The notes: generated by a model not told the origin, from the sequence alone. Shown: positions 1 to 7,632, counted from the stretch's first letter. The stretch: 8,200 nucleotides of DNA from CAYMAT01 sp964388495 (GCA_964388495.1 CAYMAT010000051.1:1-8200), one strand, 5' to 3'. A program made the numbers and translations.

Positions 1-3000
1 TGCAGTCCGGCCTGGCGCGCAGGAACGATGACACGGATAAGAATCCCGTACTGCGCGACGAGGAAACGGACGAAGCCGGTTTCACGTTCCCCAATAACAC
101 GCTGGGGCTCAGCACGGCCTGCGCACCCAACACCACCTCCGTGGAACGCATGATCTGGCAGCCTCTGGACGGCACCACTCCCGGCGCCTATGTGCCCAAC
201 ACCCTGAACCATCCCAACTTTGACGACCCGCCCTGTAACGACGCGGTGGATGAGAGCGGAAAGAAAGTTGCGGACGAGCATTCGCCGGAAACCTGCGCCA
301 ATTTCTGCAGGTACCTGAACGACTTCACGTACGACGACTGCCGCGTCTTTGTGCGCGACCGGTGGACGGACGAGAACGGATACAGCTACGAGTCCGCCGA
401 CGGATACCGCTGCGCGTGCCGGAGCAAGAAATACCTATGTTCCGAGGAATGGACCACAAACGTGGTGAATGAGGAAGACTGCAACATGGACGTGATCTAC
501 CCCCCCGCCCCGCCCGAACCTGACCCGCCCGTCTACTACGACATGCTGACGAATAAGTGGCAGCCGTGGCTGGACCCAATTACTCAGCAACCCATCCCCT
601 GGCTTAACCCAATCACGGGCGAACCCGTTCCCTGGAACCCGCAGCAGATCCCCTGGATTGACCCCGTCACGGGAGAATACGGGGACTTGTCCAATCCCAC
701 CCCCGTCCCCCGACCTCTACCCGCGACGATCCCCACACTGACGACCCCGTCAGTCGATTCCCTTGGCCCCATCAGGAGCCTGTTTGATGAGAGGGCCCTG
801 CCTGCCACTTCTCCTGGCATCAGCCTCTTCAATCCGCATCCGCTGAGCAGCACCATGGCCAAGGCGCCGGAGAAGCCGCAGACGACGTCGATCATCGCAC
901 AGCTTTTCCGTGACGGCCCTATTGAATCACCGCCAGAGCTGGGCACGCTGATTCTTCCGCCCAGCATCGCCGGTAATCCAGATCTCCTCTACACGGAGGC
1001 GGTCCAGGACGGTGCACCGGGCCTGGTGCCCAGCTGCATTGAATGCCAGGGCCGTGACTGCCGCTGCCCCCAGGGCAACTGCCCGTGGCTGCCGGAGATT
1101 GTGGAGCAAAATTTCCCCGTCCCCGTCGCGTCTCGTGAGCCCAAGGTGTATCCGTCATTTTACCGCGGGTACCACGTGGAGACCATGCGCTCCTCGCCTA
1201 TTGATGACGCATTGGTGAAAACGGGAACGTCCGACATGAACGATCCGCCCAACACCGCATGTTTTGGGTATTACCAGCCGGAATCCGATCCGCGCGTCCT
1301 CGCGTACACGAAAAAGGACTTCCGCTGCGTGATGGATACGGGACACTCCAAGAGCGAGTTAATCAGCACGCAGGAGTTCAAGGGCAAAACGGAGCTGGAT
1401 CCGTCCCTGAAGGTGGAATCCCCTGCGGAAACGCGCTTCAACCCCAACGGCAGCCCGTGGGAACCCGTGTTGAGCGGGGTGTCTTTCGTGCGGTTGCAGT
1501 CATCGTCCGGAGCAGGCGGGGATGCCGACCAGATAGGCGCTGCGTTTTTGGCGATTGACGACGCGCGGCAGAAGGCCGTGACGCAGGCTTCTCCGGAGCA
1601 GCCGTACGCGCGCGGCAATGACATGACGGCCACGGACTCCACGGTGGAGAACAGGACGTTTGGCACGCGCCGCGTGGTGGATTGGGTGCAGCGGTTGATG
1701 CAGGACATGGCGGAATTGCAGACCGACCGCCGCGTCCGCCTGCGCATCCCCGTCAGCTGGATGTCCCACCTGCCGGACATTGATGACCTTCTGGAAAAAA
1801 CCGGCGACCTGCCGCAGGGGGACCAGACCACATCCGCCGGTGACATTGCCTCCACCGGATCCATAGACCGCCAGCTCAAAGCCGGCGAGGACGTGCCGGG
1901 GAAAATGCTGGAGGCTTTGGAAAAACTCTACACGGTGAAGGAGGAAATCGTCCCCGTGGTAATCCCCTCCATCTCGCCCCAGGAGATTGAGGCCAAGCGT
2001 CTGGCCTGGGTGAACGACAAGAAAACGCGCGAGCTTTTGGGCCAGGAACCCGTACCCGGCGCCGACCAGATCATCGCGAAGCTGGATGACTACGGGAAAC
2101 AGATCGACCGTTACTACGCCGTGCAGTCGCAGCTGACCACCACCGTCTCCACGCTCATGGGAGTGGAGGACGACGGAAGCACGGCCATTGCGCGCTGGAT
2201 GGATGAAAACATCCGCCGCTACAAGGAATTCACGGCGGAGGAACAGAAGCGCCGCAACCTGCAGCCGCTCATCCAGCAGGTGCTGGAGGAGGCGCTCAGA
2301 CTGGAGGACACCAACATGCAGTTCTGCCGCGAGGACATGCTCACGCACTCGCCGCTGTACCTGAACAACTACAACTGGCACCCCACCATAGAGGGCAACA
2401 CCCTGGCGCGCTTCATGGGATTGGACACGGGGACCGAGGACCCCTCGCAGCCCCGCCCCGTCACCATGGAGGCGGCGCACTTCTGCAACGGGACGTTCGG
2501 CACCTTCCCGGTGCTGTGCCTGCCCACGGAACGCGATTTCGTCTTTGACCTCACGTCCCTGGCCACCCAGCACGCGCCCATGCGGGTGCCCGTGCTGCAC
2601 CCCATAGAGCTCCACCTGGATATCCCGCTCCCCCCGGGGGACGAGGACCCCATGCCGGCGGCGGAGGACCTTGAGCTGCCGGACCTGCCGCCTGTGCCGC
2701 AGATGGACGCGCAACTGATGAACATACTGCAGCCCCTGCAGGTGACCAACGAACCCAAGCCCATCGAACTCCCCCCGGCGCTCAACCTGGACGACGTGAC
2801 CAACACCCTCATGGAGGCCCTGGCGCTTTTCAAGGAACGGACCGACGCCTACGACCGTTACTGGAAGAGCGTGGAGCCCGGGGACACACCGCTCACCTGC
2901 GCGGGGGATGCGTGGGGGGAACTGCCGTGCATGCATGACGAACGCAGCATGATAGAGGACTGGGAATATTTCACGGCGGCACCCACGCAGCTGGCCCCGG

Positions 3001-3359
3001 AGCACCTGCAGATCCAGGGCACCCATCTGTTCAATGCCAATCCCGGAGGGGACAGGGACCCGCAGCAGTATCCCATTGCAGACCCGCAGGACATGCAGGA
3101 AAGCCCGCCGCTCCGGAAGCAGACGGTGATGCCCGCGGACGGATGGCAGCTGGACCGAAGCGGCGGAAATGACGCCGCGGGCGATGAGGCGCTGGATCAG
3201 ATCCGCGCGGACATGCGCCGGAAAACGATCAACGACGAAGGCAAATTGGATCCCAAGCTTCCATACGGAAGCGCCAAGGATCTCGCCCCTTTCTTCTCAC
3301 TGCCTCGGGACATCGACCTGCTGAAAAAACCTTCCCCCGATACCCATGTCGCCCCGTAA
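1..3359 (+). CDS. Large Cys/Pro-rich hypothetical protein, 5' end outside the window
   Basis: I do not recognise this protein. The frame is open from base 3 (bases 1-2 finish an earlier codon) to TAA at 3357-3359, giving at least 1118 residues. Numbering from the codon at base 3, the visible order is: a region with nine cysteines (residues 40-160), a PW-x-x-P-x-T repeat block (188-227), a Pro/Ser/Thr-rich linker (about 228-300), a five-cysteine cluster (345-360), a mixed segment, a long charged, probably helical region (about 635-780), an acidic Pro-rich stretch (about 860-930) and a polar tail. I count 21 cysteines. No Walker, protease or nuclease motif and no membrane segment is visible. 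A GTG at 141 could be read as a start, but the open frame and a cysteine at codon 40 upstream of it argue that coding continues leftward. Its downstream neighbours are exported, so this product probably is too; its own signal sequence would lie outside the window. Coding is confident; function is unknown. Confidence 0.9.
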   Translation, partial: QSGLARRNDDTDKNPVLRDEETDEAGFTFPNNTLGLSTACAPNTTSVERMIWQPLDGTTPGAYVPNTLNHPNFDDPPCNDAVDESGKKVADEHSPETCANFCRYLNDFTYDDCRVFVRDRWTDENGYSYESADGYRCACRSKKYLCSEEWTTNVVNEEDCNMDVIYPPAPPEPDPPVYYDMLTNKWQPWLDPITQQPIPWLNPITGEPVPWNPQQIPWIDPVTGEYGDLSNPTPVPRPLPATIPTLTTPSVDSLGPIRSLFDERALPATSPGISLFNPHPLSSTMAKAPEKPQTTSIIAQLFRDGPIESPPELGTLILPPSIAGNPDLLYTEAVQDGAPGLVPSCIECQGRDCRCPQGNCPWLPEIVEQNFPVPVASREPKVYPSFYRGYHVETMRSSPIDDALVKTGTSDMNDPPNTACFGYYQPESDPRVLAYTKKDFRCVMDTGHSKSELISTQEFKGKTELDPSLKVESPAETRFNPNGSPWEPVLSGVSFVRLQSSSGAGGDADQIGAAFLAIDDARQKAVTQASPEQPYARGNDMTATDSTVENRTFGTRRVVDWVQRLMQDMAELQTDRRVRLRIPVSWMSHLPDIDDLLEKTGDLPQGDQTTSAGDIASTGSIDRQLKAGEDVPGKMLEALEKLYTVKEEIVPVVIPSISPQEIEAKRLAWVNDKKTRELLGQEPVPGADQIIAKLDDYGKQIDRYYAVQSQLTTTVSTLMGVEDDGSTAIARWMDENIRRYKEFTAEEQKRRNLQPLIQQVLEEALRLEDTNMQFCREDMLTHSPLYLNNYNWHPTIEGNTLARFMGLDTGTEDPSQPRPVTMEAAHFCNGTFGTFPVLCLPTERDFVFDLTSLATQHAPMRVPVLHPIELHLDIPLPPGDEDPMPAAEDLELPDLPPVPQMDAQLMNILQPLQVTNEPKPIELPPALNLDDVTNTLMEALALFKERTDAYDRYWKSVEPGDTPLTCAGDAWGELPCMHDERSMIEDWEYFTAAPTQLAPEHLQIQGTHLFNANPGGDRDPQQYPIADPQDMQESPPLRKQTVMPADGWQLDRSGGNDAAGDEALDQIRADMRRKTINDEGKLDPKLPYGSAKDLAPFFSLPRDIDLLKKPSPDTHVAP
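564..683 (+). repeat. Short in-frame repeat coding for PW-(L/I)-(D/N)-P-(I/V)-T units
   Basis: Within the first gene, four consecutive units start at 564, 597, 630 and 651. Three are 11 codons long and follow PW-(L/I)-(D/N)-P-(I/V)-T-x-x-x-x. The third is a 7-codon degenerate unit (PWNPQQI). The repetition is stronger in protein than in DNA, so the units have diverged. The regularly spaced Pro-Trp pairs suggest an extended, possibly ligand-binding or spacer segment, but I know of no named repeat family that matches. Confidence 0.75.
1035..1082 (+). other. Five-cysteine cluster, C-x2-C-x4-C-x-C-x4-C
   Basis: Residues 345, 348, 353, 355 and 360 of the visible protein are cysteines within 16 positions, followed by Pro-Trp-Leu-Pro. 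The spacing could bind a metal ion or form a small disulfide knot. In a protein that is probably exported, disulfides are the more likely use. It is not a clean match to a zinc-ribbon, ferredoxin or EGF pattern that I can name. Confidence 0.7.
3346..3359 (+). other. 14-base gene overlap, start without Shine-Dalgarno
   Basis: The ATG of the second gene sits 11 bases before the TAA of the first, in a different frame. The sequence just upstream is A- and C-rich with no AGGAG-like element at a usable distance. Initiation by ribosomes finishing the upstream gene is the simplest explanation. Confidence 0.7.
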
Positions 3360-4272
3360 ATACCTGGCCATCGCCGGCATGGTCCTCATGCTGGGACTCC
3401 CCGCCGTCACGCGGGGGCAGGAGACGGCACAAACAGACGTGCCCGATGCCTCCGTGGCCAAATGCACGTCGGAGATGGAGGAGCGACTGGCACAACAGGA
3501 ACGCCTGTACAACGACATGCTCTTTGGGCGCCATCCGGCTTCCACCCTGCCGCTCAATACCGTCCTGTACGACGAGGACGGAACCGCGTGGATGAAGAGC
3601 GCGGAGAACACCTGGGTGCGGCCGCTGAGCGAGGACAATGAAGACACAAAAACGCGCGGCGACGCGGACATGGATGACAAGCGCGAATGGAGCGGGCAGA
3701 ACGAAACCCCTCAGGAAGGGGATGACCAGCTCATGCCCGATCCCCTGGAACGCGCGGATTACGAGGGGGTGCTGGAGCGCAGGGAGGCGCTGACATCGGA
3801 ACTCATTCCCGACATCCTGCAGGGAGAGCGAGCGCTGTTCTGCCGCACCGCCGCCGTCTGCGAGACCGTACTGCAATCGTTTGCCCGCGCAAAGACGGAC
3901 GAAAACGGCGACCTGAAAATCACCACTCCCGGCTGCCGCACCATGGTGATGAAGCCCATCACCGGATGCCAGTTCAGCAATGCCCTGGAATCCGAACAGG
4001 AACGGAAAAACCTGCTCACCGGTTTCCAGCAATCGGTGGTGGAAACGCAGTGCAACCCCCTGGCACAGCAGTTGATGGAACGCTCCGCCGCCCTCACGCG
4101 CGTCTCGGTCTCGTACGACGCGGCTTACCGTTCGCTTCTGCAGTTCTCCGGATCACTGGACCAGTTCCTCTGGGGTTTCCGCGGCACCATTCTCTCGCCC
4201 ATAGAACAAACGCTGCCGCTGCTGGAATACCTGCAGCGCATCCCCTGCTTCCCCGCGCAATGTAATGCGTAA
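3346..4272 (+). CDS. Exported hypothetical protein with 8 cysteines
   Basis: This 308-residue product has a signal peptide: basic residues R4-K5, a hydrophobic core at about 6-21 and a likely cleavage after T22-R23-G24, so the mature protein should lie outside the cytoplasm. The eight cysteines (40, 166, 172, 197, 208, 236, 301, 306), an even number, fit disulfide bonding. Residues 40-60 are charged and helix-like, about 85-135 is acidic and probably disordered, and 136-308 looks mostly helical. The protein ends with a C-x4-C pair two residues before its terminus. I see no catalytic motif and do not recognise the family. The ATG start is chosen because it gives the signal peptide; it lies inside the previous gene (14-base overlap) and has no Shine-Dalgarno sequence ahead of it, pointing to coupled translation. 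A role in an envelope complex with its neighbours is inferred only from context. Confidence 0.85.
   Translation: MSPRKYLAIAGMVLMLGLPAVTRGQETAQTDVPDASVAKCTSEMEERLAQQERLYNDMLFGRHPASTLPLNTVLYDEDGTAWMKSAENTWVRPLSEDNEDTKTRGDADMDDKREWSGQNETPQEGDDQLMPDPLERADYEGVLERREALTSELIPDILQGERALFCRTAAVCETVLQSFARAKTDENGDLKITTPGCRTMVMKPITGCQFSNALESEQERKNLLTGFQQSVVETQCNPLAQQLMERSAALTRVSVSYDAAYRSLLQFSGSLDQFLWGFRGTILSPIEQTLPLLEYLQRIPCFPAQCNA
4265..4272 (+). other. 8-base gene overlap, start without Shine-Dalgarno
   Basis: The ATG at 4265 precedes the TAA at 4270-4272. The upstream 25 bases are C-rich with no purine-rich element, so re-initiation after termination of the upstream gene is likely. Confidence 0.7.
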
Positions 4273-5104
4273 TCTTTTCCGTTCGCGCATGGGCCTGGCC
4301 GCGCTCTCCCTGGCAGTGCTTCTGTCCGGGGCGGGGGGCACGCTGGCGCTGCGTGCGGCCCTGACTCCGGCAGATTCCGCTGTGCCCGCGTGCGAGGGGA
4401 ATGATGACCTGTTCCCCGCAAAGATTTCCCAGGTGGAGGCGCTTATGGATGAGGACAACATCCAGCCCATGCCCAGCGAGGACCCCGATGCGCCCAAGCC
4501 GGACAATATCGTGAAGGCATGGAGCCTGTCGTTCCATCGCCGCATGAACCAACTGGTGGAAGCGCACCTGAAACAGACGGACTCCCCCATCAGCTGCGAC
4601 GCGGGGATACGCATGGCCCCCAGCGAGGATCTGAAGAAACTCGCGGAGCGTCTGCCGCAATGGAAGGACAGTGCGCATCTGGAGAACTTGAGCGAAAGTG
4701 ACATGCCCGTGGTGGCATTGGCATACCTGGAAAGCTACGAATGCACGCTCAAGGAGCGCGATCTTGCGACTATGGCCACGTCGTACCAGAGCCTGACCTC
4801 TGCGGAGGAAAACAGTTCCGAAACGGGTGACGCCGTGCCGGTTTCCACTCTGAACGACGCCAACATGAAGGAACAGGGACTGCTCCAGACGGAGCTTCTG
4901 CTGGCGCGCCCCACCGTGCACCGCGTCCTCACCGCGCTCTCCGGACGCACCCGGCTGACGCCCATTTTGAACGCGCTGCAGTGTCTGCAATTGGCGAGTA
5001 TCGATATCCGCAACGCCCTCTCCCTGGCGGCCCAGGTGGCAAGCACCCTGCCGCGCGGATGGGATGTCCGCACCACGCTCCGCAACCCCGCACCCCAGCA
5101 ATGA
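4265..5104 (+). CDS. Exported or membrane-anchored helical hypothetical protein
   Basis: The product has 279 residues and I do not recognise it. Arg residues at 2, 6 and 8 precede a hydrophobic stretch at about 9-29, which is either a signal peptide (possible cleavage near A23 or A28) or a single N-terminal membrane anchor; the sequence does not decide between them. There is no lipobox cysteine at the end of the stretch, so it is unlikely to be a lipoprotein. An acidic, Pro-rich linker (about 56-80) leads to a domain that is probably mostly helical to the end. The four cysteines are at 43, 111, 160 and 240. The ATG overlaps the end of the previous gene by 8 bases and lacks a Shine-Dalgarno sequence. 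Size, export signal and helical C-terminal half resemble the preceding gene, but I cannot show homology. A structural or scaffold role beside its neighbours is inference from context. Confidence 0.83.
   Translation: MRNLFRSRMGLAALSLAVLLSGAGGTLALRAALTPADSAVPACEGNDDLFPAKISQVEALMDEDNIQPMPSEDPDAPKPDNIVKAWSLSFHRRMNQLVEAHLKQTDSPISCDAGIRMAPSEDLKKLAERLPQWKDSAHLENLSESDMPVVALAYLESYECTLKERDLATMATSYQSLTSAEENSSETGDAVPVSTLNDANMKEQGLLQTELLLARPTVHRVLTALSGRTRLTPILNALQCLQLASIDIRNALSLAAQVASTLPRGWDVRTTLRNPAPQQ
5101..5104 (+). other. ATGA stop/start overlap
   Basis: The start ATG of the fourth gene and the TGA of the third share bases in an ATGA motif, a standard arrangement for coupled translation. The preceding bases are C-rich and contain no Shine-Dalgarno sequence. 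Confidence 0.8.
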
Positions 5105-7632
5105 TCTTTGCCTTCCGCCCACAGGCCCGGATCGTTGCCGTCTGCATGACGGCGCTGCTCCTGCTGCCCGATGCCGCCCTGGCAAAGGATGCCGGAAAAA
5201 CGCTGTACGAGCGCATGCGGTCCGTCACCCAGCGCGAAAAGCTCCTGGCACCCGATGACAACCTCATCACCGACGCCCCCCTCAAAAAGTTTGCCGTGGG
5301 GACGGGACTGCCCCAGGACACGGGCGAGATGACAACGGAGGATATTGATCCGCTCCTGCGCGGGAGTGACGCCCCCTGCACCAAAAACCCCGCCCTCTGT
5401 CCGCAAACGCGCGAGTCGGCATCGTCGCTGATCCTGCGGGAACAGTGGCTGCGGAGCCTGGGGAACGACCTGCAGATCATCGCCAGCAGCTATGAATCAC
5501 CGCTTCTGGGCGACACAGCCATACCCATCACCGCCCGCATGCAGGCCATCGGCCAGATGTGGAAGGCGGACGTGGAAACGGACGAAACGCCTCCGGGCGC
5601 AAACGCGCAGTTCCGCATGGCGGAGGAAGGCACGGTGTCCGGCGGCTTTGCGGCGCTTGGCGATGATTTGCGCAAACTCGTGGGGGACAACGGCGACGGA
5701 TTTGACGACGACACGCTGCTCACCGCGGCAGTGTGGCGCTACCGCTTTGGCGGGGAACGCTGGGTGAACGAGGTTGAACAACAGGGGGGTGCGGACGAAC
5801 AACCGGAGCAGGCCCTGCTCCACGAGCATTTCCCGGATATCGAAAACGATCTCCGGTCCATCCGCGATGCGCTGGTATCGAGTCTGGGCACCGCGGACCT
5901 GCCCACCAAAGGGCAGTCTGTATCGTTCACGTTCCCGTCATCGCTCAATGACAGTCTCCCGGAAAACGTGCGGGTGTGGGCGTTTGTGGAACGGACTAAA
6001 GAGGAGCAGATCATCAGCGACGCCGGTCTGCAGTTCGTGAATGCCACGGAACCCGTGCAGCCCCTGCTGTGCAAGCGGCCGGAAGGGGCGGAAGGACAGC
6101 CGGATGCAAAAGACTGCACCATTGTGCCCGGCGGCCGCTACCCCCCCGCCCGCCCCAAGGACGCCCCGCACCCGCTCTGCAATAACCCCCTCATGGCCGG
6201 CGGGTATCTGTGCAATCCCATAAAAAAGGAAAAGCCCCAGGACTGCGCCAACGATGTTTCCGGCAACGGCTTCACACTCACGCGGTGCGAATCCGGGGAG
6301 AAACCCAAGGAGACCCCGGCGGGGGGCGACGTGTGCGAGGACCCCTCCTGGCAGCGCGGTTCCGCCTTTGATCCGCGGACCAACTGCAAGATCAAACTGT
6401 CCTGCGAGAACGGTGACCCAAAAAATTTCCGTGTCAGCGTCAATCCCAAGACAGCGGACGGCGTCATTGAGGTCACGCTCACCAATGACCCGCTCATCGC
6501 CGTGGAACCCTTTGTGCTGGCGGGTCTGGCGGGGGCGCAGACGACCTGCAATCTGCCCCCCGGAACGGAGATTTTCCCGCCGGATTCCACACCGGAACAG
6601 AAGTGCACCCGTTACATGGATTTCATGCGCGTCACCTGCAACGCTTTTGCGGAGGACGGGATTTTCGATTACATCCGCGATCAGGGGGAAAGCTTCCCCT
6701 TCAATATCGAAACATGCGCGGCGCTGATGACGGACAGCTTCATGCGCAAGGAAAACGGACTCAGTTGTCCGGGACTCATGACGGAGCATCTGGACGATGA
6801 AACGGTCAATCAGCTTAGCGGACGCATGACGGAGTTGAGCCGTGAATGGTCCATAGAGAGGGATAACCAGGCCGCAAGAGACGGTACGCCGGAGAAGCGC
6901 CGGGCCATCACCTGTGACGAGATGGTCAACGTACCCAAGGGGCAGGTTCGCGACCCGCGCGTGGATGCAGCAATACGCGCGGTGGAACGCAGCGGGCGTG
7001 ACCCGTGCGAACCGGGCAAGGAGACTTCGTACCGCAATTCCATCGGCAACAACATCTGTTACATCAACCAGTGTCTGGATACCCAGCACCGTCTCACACC
7101 CGGCCGCACGCCGTTCAATGAAGGCGATCTGGCCTACCCGTACGACCTGTGCATCCCCAGCACCCAACCGCTCCTGCCGGTGATCCCCACCATTTCCGCG
7201 GAGACGGACTGGACGCCGCCCGCCTACCGCCCGTACCCGCTGCTCCAGTACATCCGTGAGCAGTTGTGTCCGGGCATGGGCGCGGGGACGCCCCTGTGCA
7301 CGTCCAACCCCTTCCGCCGCATCAACCTGCAACCCAAGGATCTTCTGGAATTGGGCAACGACGCTGAGCGTCAGGAGCAGGATTTCCAGGAACCCGGTGA
7401 GATGTTCCGCCAGATGGGCGAGGCCGTGGGCTCACGCATCGGCAACAGGCTGTACGGCGACTACCTGAAGAAACGCGCGCAGACGCTCACGGACTTTGTG
7501 CAGACGGCAGCCACGCTGCTGCTGCAGTTCCCCAAAACCACCTTCCCCACGGCAGCCTGTCCCACGGACAGCAGAGACATCATCCAGATGTGCCAGCAGA
7601 ACTGGCAGGAAAAAACCCCCGCCCAGCAGTGA
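5101..7632 (+). CDS. Large cysteine-rich exported hypothetical protein
   Basis: This 843-residue product has a textbook Sec signal peptide: R6 and R10, a hydrophobic core at about 11-23 and a cleavage site after A26-L27-A28. The mature protein contains 25 cysteines, two near the N-terminus (93, 100) and 23 between 324 and 831. They include paired cysteines (653, 658) in a segment rich in Asn and Tyr. An Asp-rich loop at 196-204 (DNGDGFDDD) resembles a calcium-binding loop. Residues about 30-320 look globular with few cysteines, 324-740 is the Cys-rich part with Pro-rich joins, and the end is helical. I see no enzyme motif. The ATG at 5101 is preferred over an in-frame GTG at 4981 because only the ATG places the signal peptide at the N-terminus and gives an ATGA junction. 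Cys-rich conjugation proteins such as TraN or TraU are an analogy only; I see no specific match. It is probably disulfide-bonded, outside the cytoplasm. Confidence 0.88.
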   Translation: MIFAFRPQARIVAVCMTALLLLPDAALAKDAGKTLYERMRSVTQREKLLAPDDNLITDAPLKKFAVGTGLPQDTGEMTTEDIDPLLRGSDAPCTKNPALCPQTRESASSLILREQWLRSLGNDLQIIASSYESPLLGDTAIPITARMQAIGQMWKADVETDETPPGANAQFRMAEEGTVSGGFAALGDDLRKLVGDNGDGFDDDTLLTAAVWRYRFGGERWVNEVEQQGGADEQPEQALLHEHFPDIENDLRSIRDALVSSLGTADLPTKGQSVSFTFPSSLNDSLPENVRVWAFVERTKEEQIISDAGLQFVNATEPVQPLLCKRPEGAEGQPDAKDCTIVPGGRYPPARPKDAPHPLCNNPLMAGGYLCNPIKKEKPQDCANDVSGNGFTLTRCESGEKPKETPAGGDVCEDPSWQRGSAFDPRTNCKIKLSCENGDPKNFRVSVNPKTADGVIEVTLTNDPLIAVEPFVLAGLAGAQTTCNLPPGTEIFPPDSTPEQKCTRYMDFMRVTCNAFAEDGIFDYIRDQGESFPFNIETCAALMTDSFMRKENGLSCPGLMTEHLDDETVNQLSGRMTELSREWSIERDNQAARDGTPEKRRAITCDEMVNVPKGQVRDPRVDAAIRAVERSGRDPCEPGKETSYRNSIGNNICYINQCLDTQHRLTPGRTPFNEGDLAYPYDLCIPSTQPLLPVIPTISAETDWTPPAYRPYPLLQYIREQLCPGMGAGTPLCTSNPFRRINLQPKDLLELGNDAERQEQDFQEPGEMFRQMGEAVGSRIGNRLYGDYLKKRAQTLTDFVQTAATLLLQFPKTTFPTAACPTDSRDIIQMCQQNWQEKTPAQQ
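5686..5712 (+). other. Possible calcium-binding Asp-rich loop
   Basis: Codons 196-204 of the 843-residue protein read DNGDGFDDD. Alternating Asp/Asn and Gly followed by three Asp resembles the calcium loops of EF-hand, dockerin and thrombospondin type 3 repeats. Only one copy is present and flanking helices are not proven, so this is suggestive rather than diagnostic. Confidence 0.4.
7629..7632 (+). other. GTGA stop/start overlap
   Basis: The GTG start of the fifth gene overlaps the TGA stop of the fourth. This is the same coupling geometry as the ATGA at 5101 but with a weaker initiation codon, which could reduce the amount of the fifth product relative to the fourth. Confidence 0.72.

Noticed and set aside
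141..143. GTG as the start of the first gene
   Set aside because: The same frame is open back to base 3, includes a cysteine at codon 40 that fits the downstream pattern, and no export signal or ribosome-binding site is present at 141.
1500..3026. 508-codon open frame on the - strand
   Set aside because: It lies wholly opposite a convincing + strand gene, has the Arg/His/Gly/Val-rich composition typical of antisense shadows in GC-rich DNA, and shows no domain.
3324..3330. AAAAAAC run as a programmed frameshift fusing the first and second genes
   Set aside because: The codon phase is AAA AAA C rather than the canonical slippery phase, a -1 shift would not reach the frame of the second gene, and the second gene has its own signal peptide start.
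4981..5100. Upstream GTG start for the 843-residue protein
   Set aside because: It would add 40 residues in front of a clear signal peptide and overlap the previous gene by over 120 bases; the ATG at 5101 explains the sequence better.
4094..5185. 363-codon open frame on the - strand
   Set aside because: It spans the junctions of three + strand genes and has the low-complexity Arg/Gly/His composition of a shadow.
5938..7332. 464-codon open frame on the - strand
   Set aside because: Antisense to the signal-peptide-bearing Cys-rich gene, with shadow-like composition and no recognisable motif.
5101..7632. Assignment as a conjugation TraN or TraU protein
   Set aside because: Cysteine richness and a signal peptide fit, but I see no family-specific motif and no recognisable conjugation gene in the window.
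5102..7632. Recoding of TGA as an amino acid (alternative genetic code)
   Set aside because: Both TGA codons that end genes here coincide with overlapping starts of the next gene, and no long gene contains an in-frame TGA, so TGA acts as a stop.
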